From: Dermanyssus gallinae
Lineage: Eukaryota; Arthropoda; Arachnida; Mesostigmata; Dermanyssidae
Assembly (NCBI GenBank): GCA_003439945.1
Contig: QVRM01006037.1
Location: 248,001-312,000, forward strand
Direction: 5' to 3'
DNA length: 64,000 bases
Made by a program: the position numbers and the translations under genes. The notes under the pieces were generated by a model, which worked only from the letters and a program-made list of their open reading frames with translations, ran no database searches and was not told the origin of the DNA. Numbering within the stretch: the first letter of the stretch is position 1; the number at the start of each line of letters is the position of its first letter. This document shows positions 10,574 through 19,526 of the stretch, piece after piece.

Positions 10574-10699
10574 AGATATACATCCATACTTATCTTGTTA
10601 TAAACGGTATCGCGGTACGCACAGCCAGCTGAGATGACATGTACATATAAATTCAGATACCAATTTTGTTACAAGCGGTATCGTAATAGATACAGCCAG

Positions 10700-10730
<31 letters not shown>

Positions 10731-10870
10731 TTCAGATACATATCTTGTTACAAACGGTATCACCGTAGACACGGCTGACTGATATATATATATATATATA
10801 TATATATTTCACGTTTTCTTTTCCGATACATATTTTGATACAAGCCACAAACAGTCTCGCGATACAGCTT
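10574..10870. repeat. Minisatellite, four ~80-bp units with embedded (TA)n
   Basis: Four imperfect units start near 10574, 10653, 10733 and 10823, with spacings of 79, 80 and 90 bp. The core reads GATACATATCTTGTTACAAA, then CGGTATCRC and ACAGCCAGCTGATAT. TA runs of different length close units 2 and 3 (10703-10731, 10782-10807). The fourth unit is the most diverged. Confidence 0.85.
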
Positions 10871-10973
10871 AAAAGAAATAGGGAGATGCTATAGAGACTA
10901 AAAGTGTGGTTCCGTATGCTCATAGCTAGAACACACATTCGGCTGTAAAAGGCAGCTATAGCTAGCTATAGCA

Positions 10974-10977
<4 letters not shown>

Positions 10978-11036
<59 letters not shown>

Positions 11037-11054
11037 ATATAAACGGCAACAATG

Positions 11055-11086
<32 letters not shown>
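10978..11086. repeat. (TA)n tracts flanking mariner left end
   Basis: Two TA runs (10978-11031 and 11056-11086) separated by about 24 bp. The second runs directly into the mariner inverted repeat at 11087. Confidence 0.9.
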
Positions 11087-11089
<3 letters not shown>

Positions 11090-11114
11090 GTAGTTCAATA
11101 AGTTCTTAGAATGA
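11087..11114 (+). repeat. mariner terminal inverted repeat, left
   Basis: Perfect 28-bp inverted match to 11832-11859, preceded by TA. Confidence 0.93.
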
Positions 11115-11151
11115 ACCCAAGAATTTTCCAAATCATGTTTTTAAATGTATC

Positions 11152-11835
11152 TTATTCGATATACTCCTCGAGATGCTCAATACACTTTTCCCACCAAGAT
11201 TTCAGAGCTTTTATACCTCTTAAGTAGAATTCCGCGTCTTTAGACTGAAAATAGGCATTGACAGCAGCCTTAACCTCTTCATTGCTGGAAAAACGCTTTC
11301 CACCGAAACTATTCTTCAAATGTCCGAAGAGGAAATAATCAGAGGGGGCCAGGTCTGGAGAATAGGAAGGTTGTTCAATAAGTTCGAACCTCAGTTGGGC
11401 CAGTTTTGCCGATGCTTGCCGGGACTTGTGTGCATTGTCCTGGTGAAACAGGACAACCTTCTTCTGCAAAGCGGGCCGTTTCACGATGAGTTCTTGCTAA
11501 AGGCAGTCTAACAGTCTTGCCTAATATTCTCCTGTGATCGTTTTACCGCTCTCAAGGTAGTCGACCATCATTATTCTACGTTGGTCTTAAAAAACTGTAG
11601 CCATCACCTTTCCGGTCAATGCCGTTGTCCGCACCCTCTTCGGAGGTCCTTCATCAGGTGCACACCATTGGCAAGATGCTTCTTGGGTCTCAGGAGTGTA
11701 GTGATGGACCCAGCTTTCATCGACGGTCATGAATCTGCGCCAAAAATCCGTAATATTTTGAGTGCTAGCAGTCGAAAAGTTGCAGTTCCTAATAGCGGTG
11801 GAAGCGCGCCAAAATTCGAATTCTAACAAGCTCAT
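11152..11835 (-). pseudogene. mariner transposase pseudogene (DD34D type), N-terminus deleted
   Basis: The minus-strand reading starts MSLLEFEFWRAS at 11835. It contains FMTVDESWVHHYTPETQEAS with the first catalytic Asp, then RTTALTGKVMATVF. A shift and in-frame stops follow between 11590 and 11490, in the region that reads MVDYLESGKTITGEY-stop-ARLLDCL-stop-QELIVKRP. The last block (11484-11152) is clean: HQDNAHKSRQ carries the second Asp, YSPDLAPSDYFLFGHLKNSF the third, and it ends WWEKCIEHLEEYIE. The catalytic DDD residues survive. The helix-turn-helix DNA-binding domain is gone and the frame is broken, so no functional protein is expected. Confidence 0.9.
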
Positions 11836-11859
11836 TCTAAGAACTTATTGAACTACCTG
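11832..11859 (-). repeat. mariner terminal inverted repeat, right
   Basis: Perfect inverted partner of 11087-11114, followed by TA and an 11-unit TA run. Confidence 0.93.
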
Positions 11860-12340
11860 TATATATATATATATATATATATAGCAATTGTGCGTAATAT
11901 ACATTTGAACGTTCCATTAGTTTCACATCAGCTTCAGATTAATTTCAGCGTTTAGGCTATTTAGACCTGAGTACTTCATGGCATATTTGACGCATGATTT
12001 GTGACACTCGTAAGAAAAGGAAAGCGAACTGCTGGTGTATGCTATATTTGGCATCTACGCAGGACTTACGCACATTCATACAGACCACCTGAGACCGATA
12101 ACGAGAAAGATAAACAGCAATTAAGAAAATTCTAATATAAATAGGCGTCATTTTCTAATATTCACAAGATCTTCCTTTCATATGGTCTAAAATTCAGTGT
12201 TTCGGCTGCGCGGTGTCTGTATAAATGCACACTGAACGCAAATCATCTGGGATTCGATCTGGCATTGACATACTCGTGTATGCTCCGACCAAGAAAGCAA
12301 TGAATCTAGCCGACGCGATACGTGTATATTGCGGCGTTGC
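11860..12340. other. Non-coding spacer
   Basis: A TA run (11860-11882), then about 450 bp with nothing recognisable. Confidence 0.5.
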
Positions 12341-12342
12341 GA

Positions 12343-12764
12343 TTGTTGTTTTTATTGTTGATGTTGATGCTGCTGCTATTAAAGCTATTGTTTTTGTTGT
12401 TGTCGTTGTTATTATCAGTGTTATTGTTGTCGGTGTTGTTGTTGTTACTGATGTTGTCATTTATTGTTGCTACTATTGTTATTGTTGTTGTTGATGTTGA
12501 TGCTGCTGCTATTAATGCTATTGTTGTTGTTGTTATTGATGTTGATGCTGCTGCTATTAATGCGATTGTTTTTGTTGTTGTCGTTGTTATTAACGGTGTC
12601 GTTGTTGCTATTGTTGTCGGTGTTGTTGTTCTTGTTGTTGTCGTTGTTATTAACGGTGTCGTTGTTGCTATTGTTGTCGGTGTTGTTGTTCTTGTTGTTG
12701 TCGTTGTTATTAACGGTGTCGTTGTTGCTATTGTTGTCGGTGTTGTTGTTCTTGTTGTTGTCAC

Positions 12765-12802
<38 letters not shown>

Positions 12803-12805
12803 CCT
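12343..12805. repeat. (GTT)n array with 60-bp higher-order units
   Basis: A GTT-rich array. Positions 12601-12660 and 12661-12720 are identical 60-mers, and partial copies lie on both sides (12571-12600 and 12721-12762). A second repeated motif, GTTGATGTTGATGCTGCTGC followed by TATTAA, occurs at about 12357, 12493 and 12538. Pure GTT follows at 12765-12800. The long Val/Leu/Thr/Asn frames on both strands come from the repeat. Confidence 0.95.
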
Positions 12806-13033
12806 TTTCCCGTTATTGTTGTTGTGGTGGTTATTTTTGTTTGTTTATTGGCTGCCGCCATAGTGCCATTCATAGTTGCTAGCTGATAACACGGCAGAGG
12901 CATCGATCTAGACGCTATCCTGGCGTTATGTTTTCGTTCGTGTTACATTTTTGCTTATCTCTTACACTGCATGGGTGGCGCCATGAATCACGCTGCCGCT
13001 GATCGTGCGGTGGTGTTGCAGTTATGCTGGTGA

Positions 13034-13034
13034 C

Positions 13035-13078
<44 letters not shown>
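13034..13078. repeat. (AAT)n microsatellite
   Basis: About 14 AAT units. The rest of 12806-14040 shows no recognisable gene. The 103-codon frame at 13617-13928 matches nothing that I know. Confidence 0.9.
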
Positions 13079-14044
13079 TGATAACAATATTAACAGCATC
13101 AACAACAACAGCAACAGCAGCCTGATAATGGCTTCTCGGTGAGGCGCGGATTAGCGCAGCGGTTGTAGGGCTCGCGCGAGAAACGCCGTCTAATCTCCTC
13201 CGAGTCCCCACTGCATTTTGTTTTTACGTAATGGGTATTTTGTGTCTTCCAGATTGTATATATACACATATATGTGTATATCTTTTCAGTCTAATGATTT
13301 CATTTTGAGTACAGAACTTGATCTTCGCAGAAGCTGTGTCTGTGTTATAGCTATTTTGTGTCTATTTAGTTGGAGATATATACATATACAAATAATAATA
13401 ATACAAAACACATATATATACACATACATACATACATGTAGGTTAATCTCATCGACAGAACAAGGTTTTCAGCTCTACAGCTACACAACGTGCACACGGA
13501 GGCCTGTATATATATATATATATCATATAGGTAAACATCTCAAACAACTACTATCATGATATTATCGATGATATAATTATTTTAGTTAGAGATACTGACA
13601 GCGCAAGCGCGGTTTTTTGAGAAGGTATCTGTCCACTTTTGTAAACAAAACCTTAATGGCGACGCAAATGGTACGTTTGCGTAATGCATTTGTTGCCAAT
13701 TTGTTCAATAATATCTCCTACATTGTTCGACAGCTGTTTGAAACCCACGCGTCAGTGGACTGGAACCCGTCCACACTGTGGAAGCGCCAATTTGGTCTTT
13801 TGAGCTGGCTGTATGAGCTGTATCTGATACCTGCGGTCCACTTGGGACCGACTACAAATTGTTATCATAGAAGAGCCTCGACCGGCTTGCTACGTCGCGT
13901 GTCAGCAAATTCAGTAAATAATTTGTAATTGTTTTATAATAATAATAATAATAACACCGTCTGACGCAAAATAAGCGCAGGTTGCTACCCTTCTTGGATC
14001 TTTGCTGTGCGCAATCTGTCGTGAATTTTTCTCTTTGCAGTGTT

Positions 14045-14170
14045 AGAAAGAACCTAATTCTGTTTCTTCAGCAGTCGTGGACTCGCAATTGGTTGCGATC
14101 TTCTGAACTGTTCGTAGACTGACCCTAAGGAAATTTGCAACCTGGGCGCAGGCCTTCTAGCGCGCAGGGC
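14045..14170 (-). pseudogene. Possible transposase helix-turn-helix fragment
   Basis: The minus strand reads AQVANFLRVSLRTVQKIATN, which has the spacing of a transposase helix-turn-helix (VA-x-F-L-x-V-S-x-x-T-V). It then runs ESTTAEETELGSF to a stop at about 14047. Upstream the reading shifts frame (IVRALRARRP). This fits the N-terminus of a Tc1/mariner transposase, but the piece is short and no inverted repeats were found, so it stays tentative. Confidence 0.35.
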
Positions 14171-14189
14171 ACGGACAATAGCAGGTGTT

Positions 14190-15100
14190 TATTCATACTC
14201 CAAATATGGGTCACCGTCGTCTGTTATGGTTAACACGTACTCATCATCTATTGAACATTGGTCTGCTACTCATCAACCGGATGAGCGCATTACTGATACG
14301 ACAAGGATCCGAATCTAAAGAAGCGCCAATTTTGACTGCACACAACTGTATATACCTATATCCCTATATATATATATATTTTCATTGTCGTTGTTGTTTA
14401 TTTACCACTGTTGTTGATAGTTCCACACATTGAGTACGAGTAATGCTGTTTTAGGACATCACTTACAACAGCTGTTAACAAGCTGACGGTCAATTCTATA
14501 CATTTCGTTACGGGATATCGGTTATATCGATTTTACCGTAGTATTTACATGCACACCCGTTAATTAAAAAACGTTTTCCCTTGGGACAGAGGTACTGGTG
14601 GTACTCGTGTCAGGTTATTTTGCAAATCATTGCTCAGGTTTGTTGATCTTCTGTTCATTTTCTGCTAAAAAAGCGGATTCCTCTGTCAACTGTTGAATCT
14701 CAAAGTTCCAGTTCCGCCTTTCTGGGTGGTGTTTGTATGCTTCGAGTATGTCGTGCTCGAATGGTAATTGCAGCGTTCTAGGTCTTTTACTAATAGATAC
14801 TACGATCAAAGAAGCGCTTTTAACAGGGCCGATAAGATTGTAGTCAACAACGGCGGTGGTGCATGGACAACGGTATGCAGCTCTCGTTATGTCTCGTTTT
14901 CTAATACGGGCCCCCTGAGCTTAACTACCTACTCAGTGGGTAAACACGCCAACATATAATATGACGTGAGATCTTGAAGTCTTAATCTCAACGGGCCTCA
15001 CATTCTCCCGCGCATATCAAGAAACCAGTCAAAGCATTAAGTATCTATACTTTCAGAAGCCTGCGGTACATTTTCATCTGTACAAATGGATTGTGTTATT
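14190..15100. other. Non-coding stretch
   Basis: No gene, array or element end recognised. There is a short TA run near 14368-14380. Confidence 0.4.
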
Positions 15101-15109
15101 CACACGTTT

Positions 15110-15560
15110 ATACTGCTTAATAGAAGGTGCGCAAAAGAGATTCCTAAAAAGACTCCGCAAAAGATGCGATCTTGAACCGAGCAATATTATTTTACAGCCT
15201 CTAATGGACACACTTGATGGCAAACGATTTCTATCTCAATCGGTTGATCTGTATGGACCTTATTGACCACTTCTAAATGCGGCCGAGCAATCGCAGAAGG
15301 CAAATAATGTATATGCCAAGATGCGTTGCAAGAACGGAAGGGATATTTACAACAGACCGACTGCGCAGGTCCTTCATGCATATGGTATGGGTATCAACGG
15401 AGTACCATTCAACCGTAAAGTCGAGTCCCATACTGCTTAAGAAAGAGACTCGTACGGATAGTGCATAGCTGCATTTAACACCTCCAAAAAAAGATCCCTC
15501 CTTCAACCAGTCTTTCTTCACCATTTAGGTCATGAATAAAGGATCTTCTATTCTATTAGC
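15110..15560 (+). pseudogene. Decayed LINE 3' end
   Basis: The plus strand reads AQKRFLKRLRKRCDLEPSNI and continues ILQPLMDTLDGKRFLS before a stop at about 15267. This resembles the tail of LINE reverse transcriptases (a basic QKRF-x-KR segment). A shifted frame continues to about 15468. The segment closes with ATGAATAAAGGATCTTCTAT (15531-15550), which looks like a polyadenylation signal followed by a simple tail. The copy is old and truncated at its 5' side. Confidence 0.45.
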
Positions 15561-15599
15561 GTGATCTCGTTGCATCTGTACAACACCAGCGTAGATAAG

Positions 15600-15925
15600 G
15601 CAGTTTGTAACCACTTACTTGTTTTCTTAAAAAAACTACCTTGAATTTTGTCAAGATTATTGGCCTTGGTCTAATGTTAGCTAGGATCCGCCTTAACTCT
15701 ATTTTCTTCAAGATGTCTAGTAAAATAAAACTTTGGCGTCAATGTTACTTCCAAATATCTCAAGTTATTGACCAATTCTAGTGTGTGCCCATTTCTCTTC
15801 TGTTATTGTCAGTTTGAGTATAAGTTCCTTCTCTGTTAAACCGCATCACTTTTGTTTTGTTTTGCTCATGACGAATTGATATTCAGGCTGTTTTCGCAAC
15901 ACCATTGTGCCGTCTCTTCCGTGTA
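15600..15925 (-). pseudogene. Decayed LINE reverse transcriptase fragment
   Basis: The minus strand contains ETAQWCCENSLNINSS and, after several stops, ELVNNLRYLEVTLTPKFYFT followed by RHLEENRVKAD. These align with the SAKWCNENKLTMNINKT and ELVSYFPYLGVTLTSRLSFG segments of the LINE at 8456-9370. It is therefore an old, opposite-strand copy of the same or a sister family, reduced to the region just after the active site. Confidence 0.65.
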
Positions 15926-16116
15926 TATATATTTTTTCCGTAAGGCTAATGCCCGTGTACGGTTTTTCCATGTCATGGCTGATTCCTAATCCGCTCCGGC
16001 ATTCACCTTGTCTAAATTGGAAACCATGAAAACCAATTTAAGAGTGGCCGGTCTGGGTCTCGAACCCAGGCCTCCCGAATGCAAGGTAAAGGCTTTGCCA
16101 CTACGCCACCTTGCTT

Positions 16117-16118
<2 letters not shown>
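15922..16118 (-). mobile_element. tRNA-derived SINE (family 2)
   Basis: On the minus strand the sequence starts at 16118 with a tRNA-like head. GTGGCGTAGTGGCAAAG resembles an A box, and about 45 bases later GGGTTCGAGACCC matches the B-box consensus for RNA polymerase III. A roughly 110-bp unrelated body follows and ends GCATTAGCCTTACGGAAAAA plus a short TA tail. The 5' edge abuts a (TA)n run (16119-16150). The body differs from the three copies of SINE family 1. No target-site duplication was identified. Confidence 0.7.

Positions 16119-16150
<32 letters not shown>
16119..16150. repeat. (TA)n microsatellite at SINE 5' edge
   Basis: About 16 TA units directly against the SINE head. Confidence 0.9.
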
Positions 16151-16152
<2 letters not shown>

Positions 16153-16199
16153 CAAATAAAAAGCTACGAAACGAGACTGTGGGCATAATTAAAGTGCTT

Positions 16200-16778
16200 A
16201 TTTAAGAGTAATCACACCAACTATCCTATTGTTTTAAGAGCCGAAGGATTCCCTGCTTTCAGAATTCCTGGGGCTGTGACAGAGCCAGTCTTCCACTATG
16301 TCATCCAGTTCGTTGTTCGAGTTATAGCGTACCACTTTAGGATGGTCTTGAAGCAGATTAAACCGATGAAGGTGCAGGGTTACTTACTCGAGCTGTAGGG
16401 CTAATGCTCAAGCTGCTCTCACTTAAACTTGGCCATTACACTTTATGTGACGTATTAACGAGGAGCAGAATCGCTCCTTCCTTTAGTCGGCGTTTGCTCG
16501 TAATGGAGTTACGTAGAGTACGGAGTCTCTCAGAACACATAATTCAGCATATTGACCATTTTTCGCAGTCAAAAATTTTATAACACCTCTCTAGTCCTCA
16601 AACGTCAATTTTTGCAATGGGAAGGCTATGATGTTCTCACAAGCACTGTCGCGTTAATTGGGCGGTGCGCATGTACACGACCGCATCGGACGCTCCATTC
16701 GCGTTCCTAATTGTCTCACTACCTTACCCCAAAGCTCTATTTTCCAAATTTGACCTATTTGTTTGTTACGACGTTTTG
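16200..16778 (-). pseudogene. Decayed mariner-type transposon, copy A
   Basis: The minus strand reads LHLHRFNLLQDHPKVVRYNS followed by NNELDDIVEDWLCHSPRN. This fits the mariner C-terminal segment after the third catalytic Asp (D-x-H-x-F, then G-R-R-F-N-S-D-D-E-L-K). It shares a tip with copy B: CAAAACGTCGTAACAA on the minus strand, followed outward by TA (16779-16780). Neighbouring bases, such as GTCTCACTAC and TTACCCCA near 16710-16730, also match copy B. Frames are broken and the opposite end was not found. Confidence 0.55.
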
Positions 16779-17126
16779 TACCTTTTCATTGTGATCCTAC
16801 TTTCTACATACATTTTTTTCTACATCCACTCTAGCAGAGGAGTAAACAGAATGTTTACCATACACATCTACCTTGCTAAGTCAACTGACGGTCTCGTTTT
16901 GTGGTGGGTCAAAAAGTGGCCAAAGTCTAGGAACATGTGTTTTTGTAGGGTCAACGAATAGGAGCTAAAACTTCTAAGGCTTACATGTATGCATACATGG
17001 ACTGAATACATACGGACCTGGATTCTAAAAGTCGCGGCTTCACTTTTGACATATACATGTTTCGAAGAGGTCTTTTCTAACACTTGCAAACTTTCCACTT
17101 GTGAACGAAATTGTTCTAAACGATGC

Positions 17127-17127
<1 letters not shown>

Positions 17128-17158
<31 letters not shown>

Positions 17159-17197
17159 TAAGATGACATTACGTATATATATATATATATATATATT
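17128..17197. repeat. Two (TA)n runs
   Basis: TA runs at 17128-17154 and 17174-17197, separated by TTAAGATGACATTACG. Confidence 0.9.
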
Positions 17198-17353
17198 TAA
17201 TGTTAATCTTATTTTCTTGTTTTCGACATCGTGATAACACAAAGAAGCGAACGCATCAAAGGAATAAGTGTTGCGTATGAAAATGTAAATTTACACTCCC
17301 CCATACATATCTGCCACACATATGTACGTGTATGTATATATATATGTGTGTGT

Positions 17354-17356
<3 letters not shown>

Positions 17357-17387
<31 letters not shown>
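17357..17387. repeat. (TA)n microsatellite
   Basis: About 15 TA units, 37 bases upstream of a candidate splice acceptor. Confidence 0.9.
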
Positions 17388-17392
<5 letters not shown>

Positions 17393-17424
17393 CTTAACAC
17401 AACCTTTATATATGTACATTTTAG

Positions 17425-17555
17425 AAGCGTCAAAACGCAAGATAATCGAGGCATCAAGTCACGACCTCGTGGGCAAGTTGTTCAACGACGACGGCGGCGG
17501 CGGCAGCGAAGAAGAAGACGCCGACAACGGCAGCGACGCGGGCGGCGCGTCTTGA
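17425..17555 (+). CDS. Candidate C-terminal coding exon with acidic tail (partial)
   Basis: A possible last coding exon. A TACATTTTAG acceptor ends at 17424. The open frame then reads ASKRKIIEASSHDLVGKLFN, continues into DDGGGG and an acidic SEEEDADNGSDAGG stretch, and stops with TGA at 17553-17555. G/C third positions dominate and the composition (basic-amphipathic segment, then a Gly/acidic tail) looks like real protein, unlike the repeat-derived frames nearby. I do not recognise the family. The acceptor has a weak pyrimidine tract, and the upstream exon would lie beyond TA repeats and decayed transposons. No AATAAA was identified close downstream. Confidence 0.4.
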
Positions 17556-17793
17556 ACATGACGCTATCATTGCTTCTTGTTGGTGGTGGTTTGGCCGGTG
17601 ACCTGGGCGCCAATGAGGGCGACGCCATGTCAGGCATACAGAAAGCCCAAAGCTCCCATAGCGGTTCTCATCATCGTCGTCGTCGTCGTTGTGAACGACG
17701 ACAGAGTCAACGTGAGTCGCGTCGGTTCGATCGAATGAATAGTCATGATTGTTGCTGTAGTAGTAGTAGTAGTAGTAGTAGTAATAGTAATAG

Positions 17794-17998
17794 TCGACCC
17801 TGGTAGCGTGGTGCAGCCGCCTGCGCCTCGCGACCGAAGGAGAGCGCCGCACATAGGTGCGCGGGTTCGAGCCCCACCGTTGCACCGATTTGTATTTATG
17901 GCGGACCGTCTATGAAGCAATGCGAAAAAGAAAGCAGTCCCATAGCCACGGTTAATCTTGGCTGAGGGTGGTCAGCCCAAAAAGTAAATGAAAACAAA
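17794..17998 (+). mobile_element. tRNA-derived SINE, family 1, copy 1
   Basis: The head GTCGACCCTGGTAGCGTGGT carries an A-box-like part, and the B box GGTTCGAGCCCC lies near 17866-17877. The shared body follows (TTTGTATTTATGG, GTCTATGAAGCAATG), then the 3' block TTGGCTGAGGGTGGTCAGCC and an A-rich tail. It is inserted in an (AGT)n run (17757-17785). Confidence 0.8.
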
Positions 17999-18043
17999 AG
18001 TAGTAGAAGTACTAGCATCACCGTATCGGTAGTAGTAGTTGTA

Positions 18044-18053
18044 ATTGTTGTTG
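18044..18053. repeat. Probable SINE target-site duplication
   Basis: ATTGTTGTTG, repeated at 18250-18259. The site is itself GTT-like, so chance matching is possible. Confidence 0.55.
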
Positions 18054-18249
18054 TCGAGCCCGGTGGCGTGATGGATTAAGTCTCCGTCTCGCAACCGGAG
18101 GAGACACTAGATAGGTGCGCGGGTTCGAGCCCCACCGTTGCCCTACATTTGTATTTATGGGGGTAGTCCGTCTATGAAGCAATGTAAAAACAGTTCCGTG
18201 GACGTTAAATCTTGGCTGAGGGTCAGCCCGAAAACTTTACTTAGTACAC
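18054..18249 (+). mobile_element. tRNA-derived SINE, family 1, copy 2
   Basis: Begins TCGAGCCCGGTGGCGTGATG. The B box GGTTCGAGCCCC is identical to copy 1. The body contains ATTTGTATTTATGG and GTCTATGAAGCAATG, and the 3' hairpin reads GGCTGAGGGTCAGCC before an A-containing tail. A 10-bp direct repeat flanks it. Length is about 196 bp. Confidence 0.85.
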
Positions 18250-18259
18250 ATTGTTGTTG
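18250..18259. repeat. Probable SINE target-site duplication
   Basis: Second copy of ATTGTTGTTG, matching 18044-18053. Confidence 0.55.
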
Positions 18260-19441
18260 CAGTAGCTGTAGCTGATAAAGTCGAATAGTCAGAGCTGTAG
18301 TTAGTAGTAATAGTAGTAGTTGTAGTAGTAATAGTAATGATGATGATGCTTGCCGTGTTGCTGTTGGAGTAGTGGTAATGGTGGTGGTGGTGGTGCTGGC
18401 GGTCAGACAATTTGAGTGCACATCGTCTTGCGTGCACTTTGCTCATCTCGCATTTACCTCGTTTGTGGCCGCTGTGTCGTCAGTCACCATAGCCGGCGTA
18501 TCGACAGTACTTTCATCATCATCATTATCGTCATCATCACCATCATCATCACTGTCTTCATCATAATATTCTTCATCAACATTTTCATCGTCATTTCTTG
18601 TCATCATCCGTGTCGTCGTCGTCACCATGGGCGTACGACTGTCATCTACATGACGCGGCACGGGGTATCGCAATATACCACACATATTTGTATATATACA
18701 TACATATATATACATACAAGTACGTACGAATATATATATATATATATATACAAGTACGTGCCAATATGCCGTAGGCATGCAGGCAACCAATGGTAAGTCA
18801 AGCCGATGATGCAGATACCGAGAGATGACGAGAGATGCCAAGCGACTCGAACGCTACAACGGTTTAGCTAGACAGAGAGCCAGCCTATGACTAACATACC
18901 AGTCAACCAATCGGCCAGCTCACACACTGACTGGTCTGTCTACTGCTTTCGGACTTCGGGTCGGGCCCAAAGCAAGGGCCCATCATCATGCACTCCTCAC
19001 TCGTCGAAACGTCGGCGATTACTTGCGATTATAGCGCAGGCTGGCATGTGTGCACGTACATACATGTGATACGTACGTCGACATTCACGGACAGCCATAC
19101 AGCGGTCTCACACGCACACACATATACAGACAGACAGACGCACGCAGATACGCGTGCTCGTAAGGACACCACGAGCGAGCGATCGAGCGAGCGTATGCCG
19201 ATGAAACGCAGGGGGGGGGGGGCGCTTTACGCAGGGGGTAACTGGCATGCCATAAGCTCGAGGAGGTCACGATCGTTTTCGGCTGGTGGTTCGCCGGGGC
19301 TGGTTGGCGGGGTCGGACAGTTGACCGGTCGAGCGAACGCTCGCCTAGTCGTTCATTCGTCCATCCGCCCGCTTAACTCAGCTTAGCCCGCAGTCATCGA
19401 TCGCAGCCAGCGACTTCGGCACACGACGAAGACATGAAGCC
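18260..19441. other. Non-coding stretch, partly CpG-rich
   Basis: Holds (TCA)n-type runs (18510-18600), a TA run (18731-18751), a G10 run near 19210-19219 and CGAG/GCGA-rich sequence at 19160-19330. The CpG richness just upstream of the AT-hook frame could mark a promoter, but no TATA box or initiator stands out. Confidence 0.35.
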
Positions 19442-19526
19442 ATGAGAGGCATACGAAGAGGCAGGCCGCCGAAGCCGAAGCAGAAGCGAAGAGAAAGCAC
19501 CGAATACGAACGAGGAAGAAGAACAG
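19442..19526 (+). CDS. Candidate coding exon with AT-hook motif (partial)
   Basis: An open frame from ATG at 19442 reads MRGIRRGRPPKPKQKRREST and continues EYERGRRT. The core RGRPPKPK flanked by basic residues is a textbook AT-hook, a minor-groove binder of AT-rich DNA found in HMGA-type and many chromatin proteins. The frame runs into GAACAG|GTAAGAAG, a near-consensus splice donor with GT at 19527-19528; beyond it the frame enters an ATC-repeat. Upstream is CpG-rich, compatible with a 5' UTR. The ATG is preceded by an overlapping out-of-frame ATGAAGCCATGA. The family is not identified, and nothing links it to the acidic exon at 17425. Confidence 0.4.

Larger units (their letters stand above)
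11087..11859 (-). mobile_element. mariner element, 773-bp deletion derivative with perfect TIRs
   Basis: Terminal inverted repeats of 28 bp (11087-11114 and 11832-11859) are perfect complements and begin CAGGTAGTTCAATAAGTTCT. TA dinucleotides flank both ends and continue into TA runs (to 11086, and 11860-11882). The transposase lies on the minus strand and lacks its N-terminal DNA-binding half, so the element is about 0.5 kb shorter than a typical 1.3-kb mariner. Perfect tips with a damaged gene suggest a non-autonomous copy that was moved in trans fairly recently. Confidence 0.92.

Noticed and set aside
13141..13210. Possible tRNA-like A box (GGATTAGCGCAGCGG)
   Set aside because: No B box at a suitable distance and no cloverleaf could be drawn.
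17805..17885. Functional tRNA gene
   Set aside because: The tRNA-like head is followed by a shared body and tail present in three copies with insertion duplications, which makes it a SINE.
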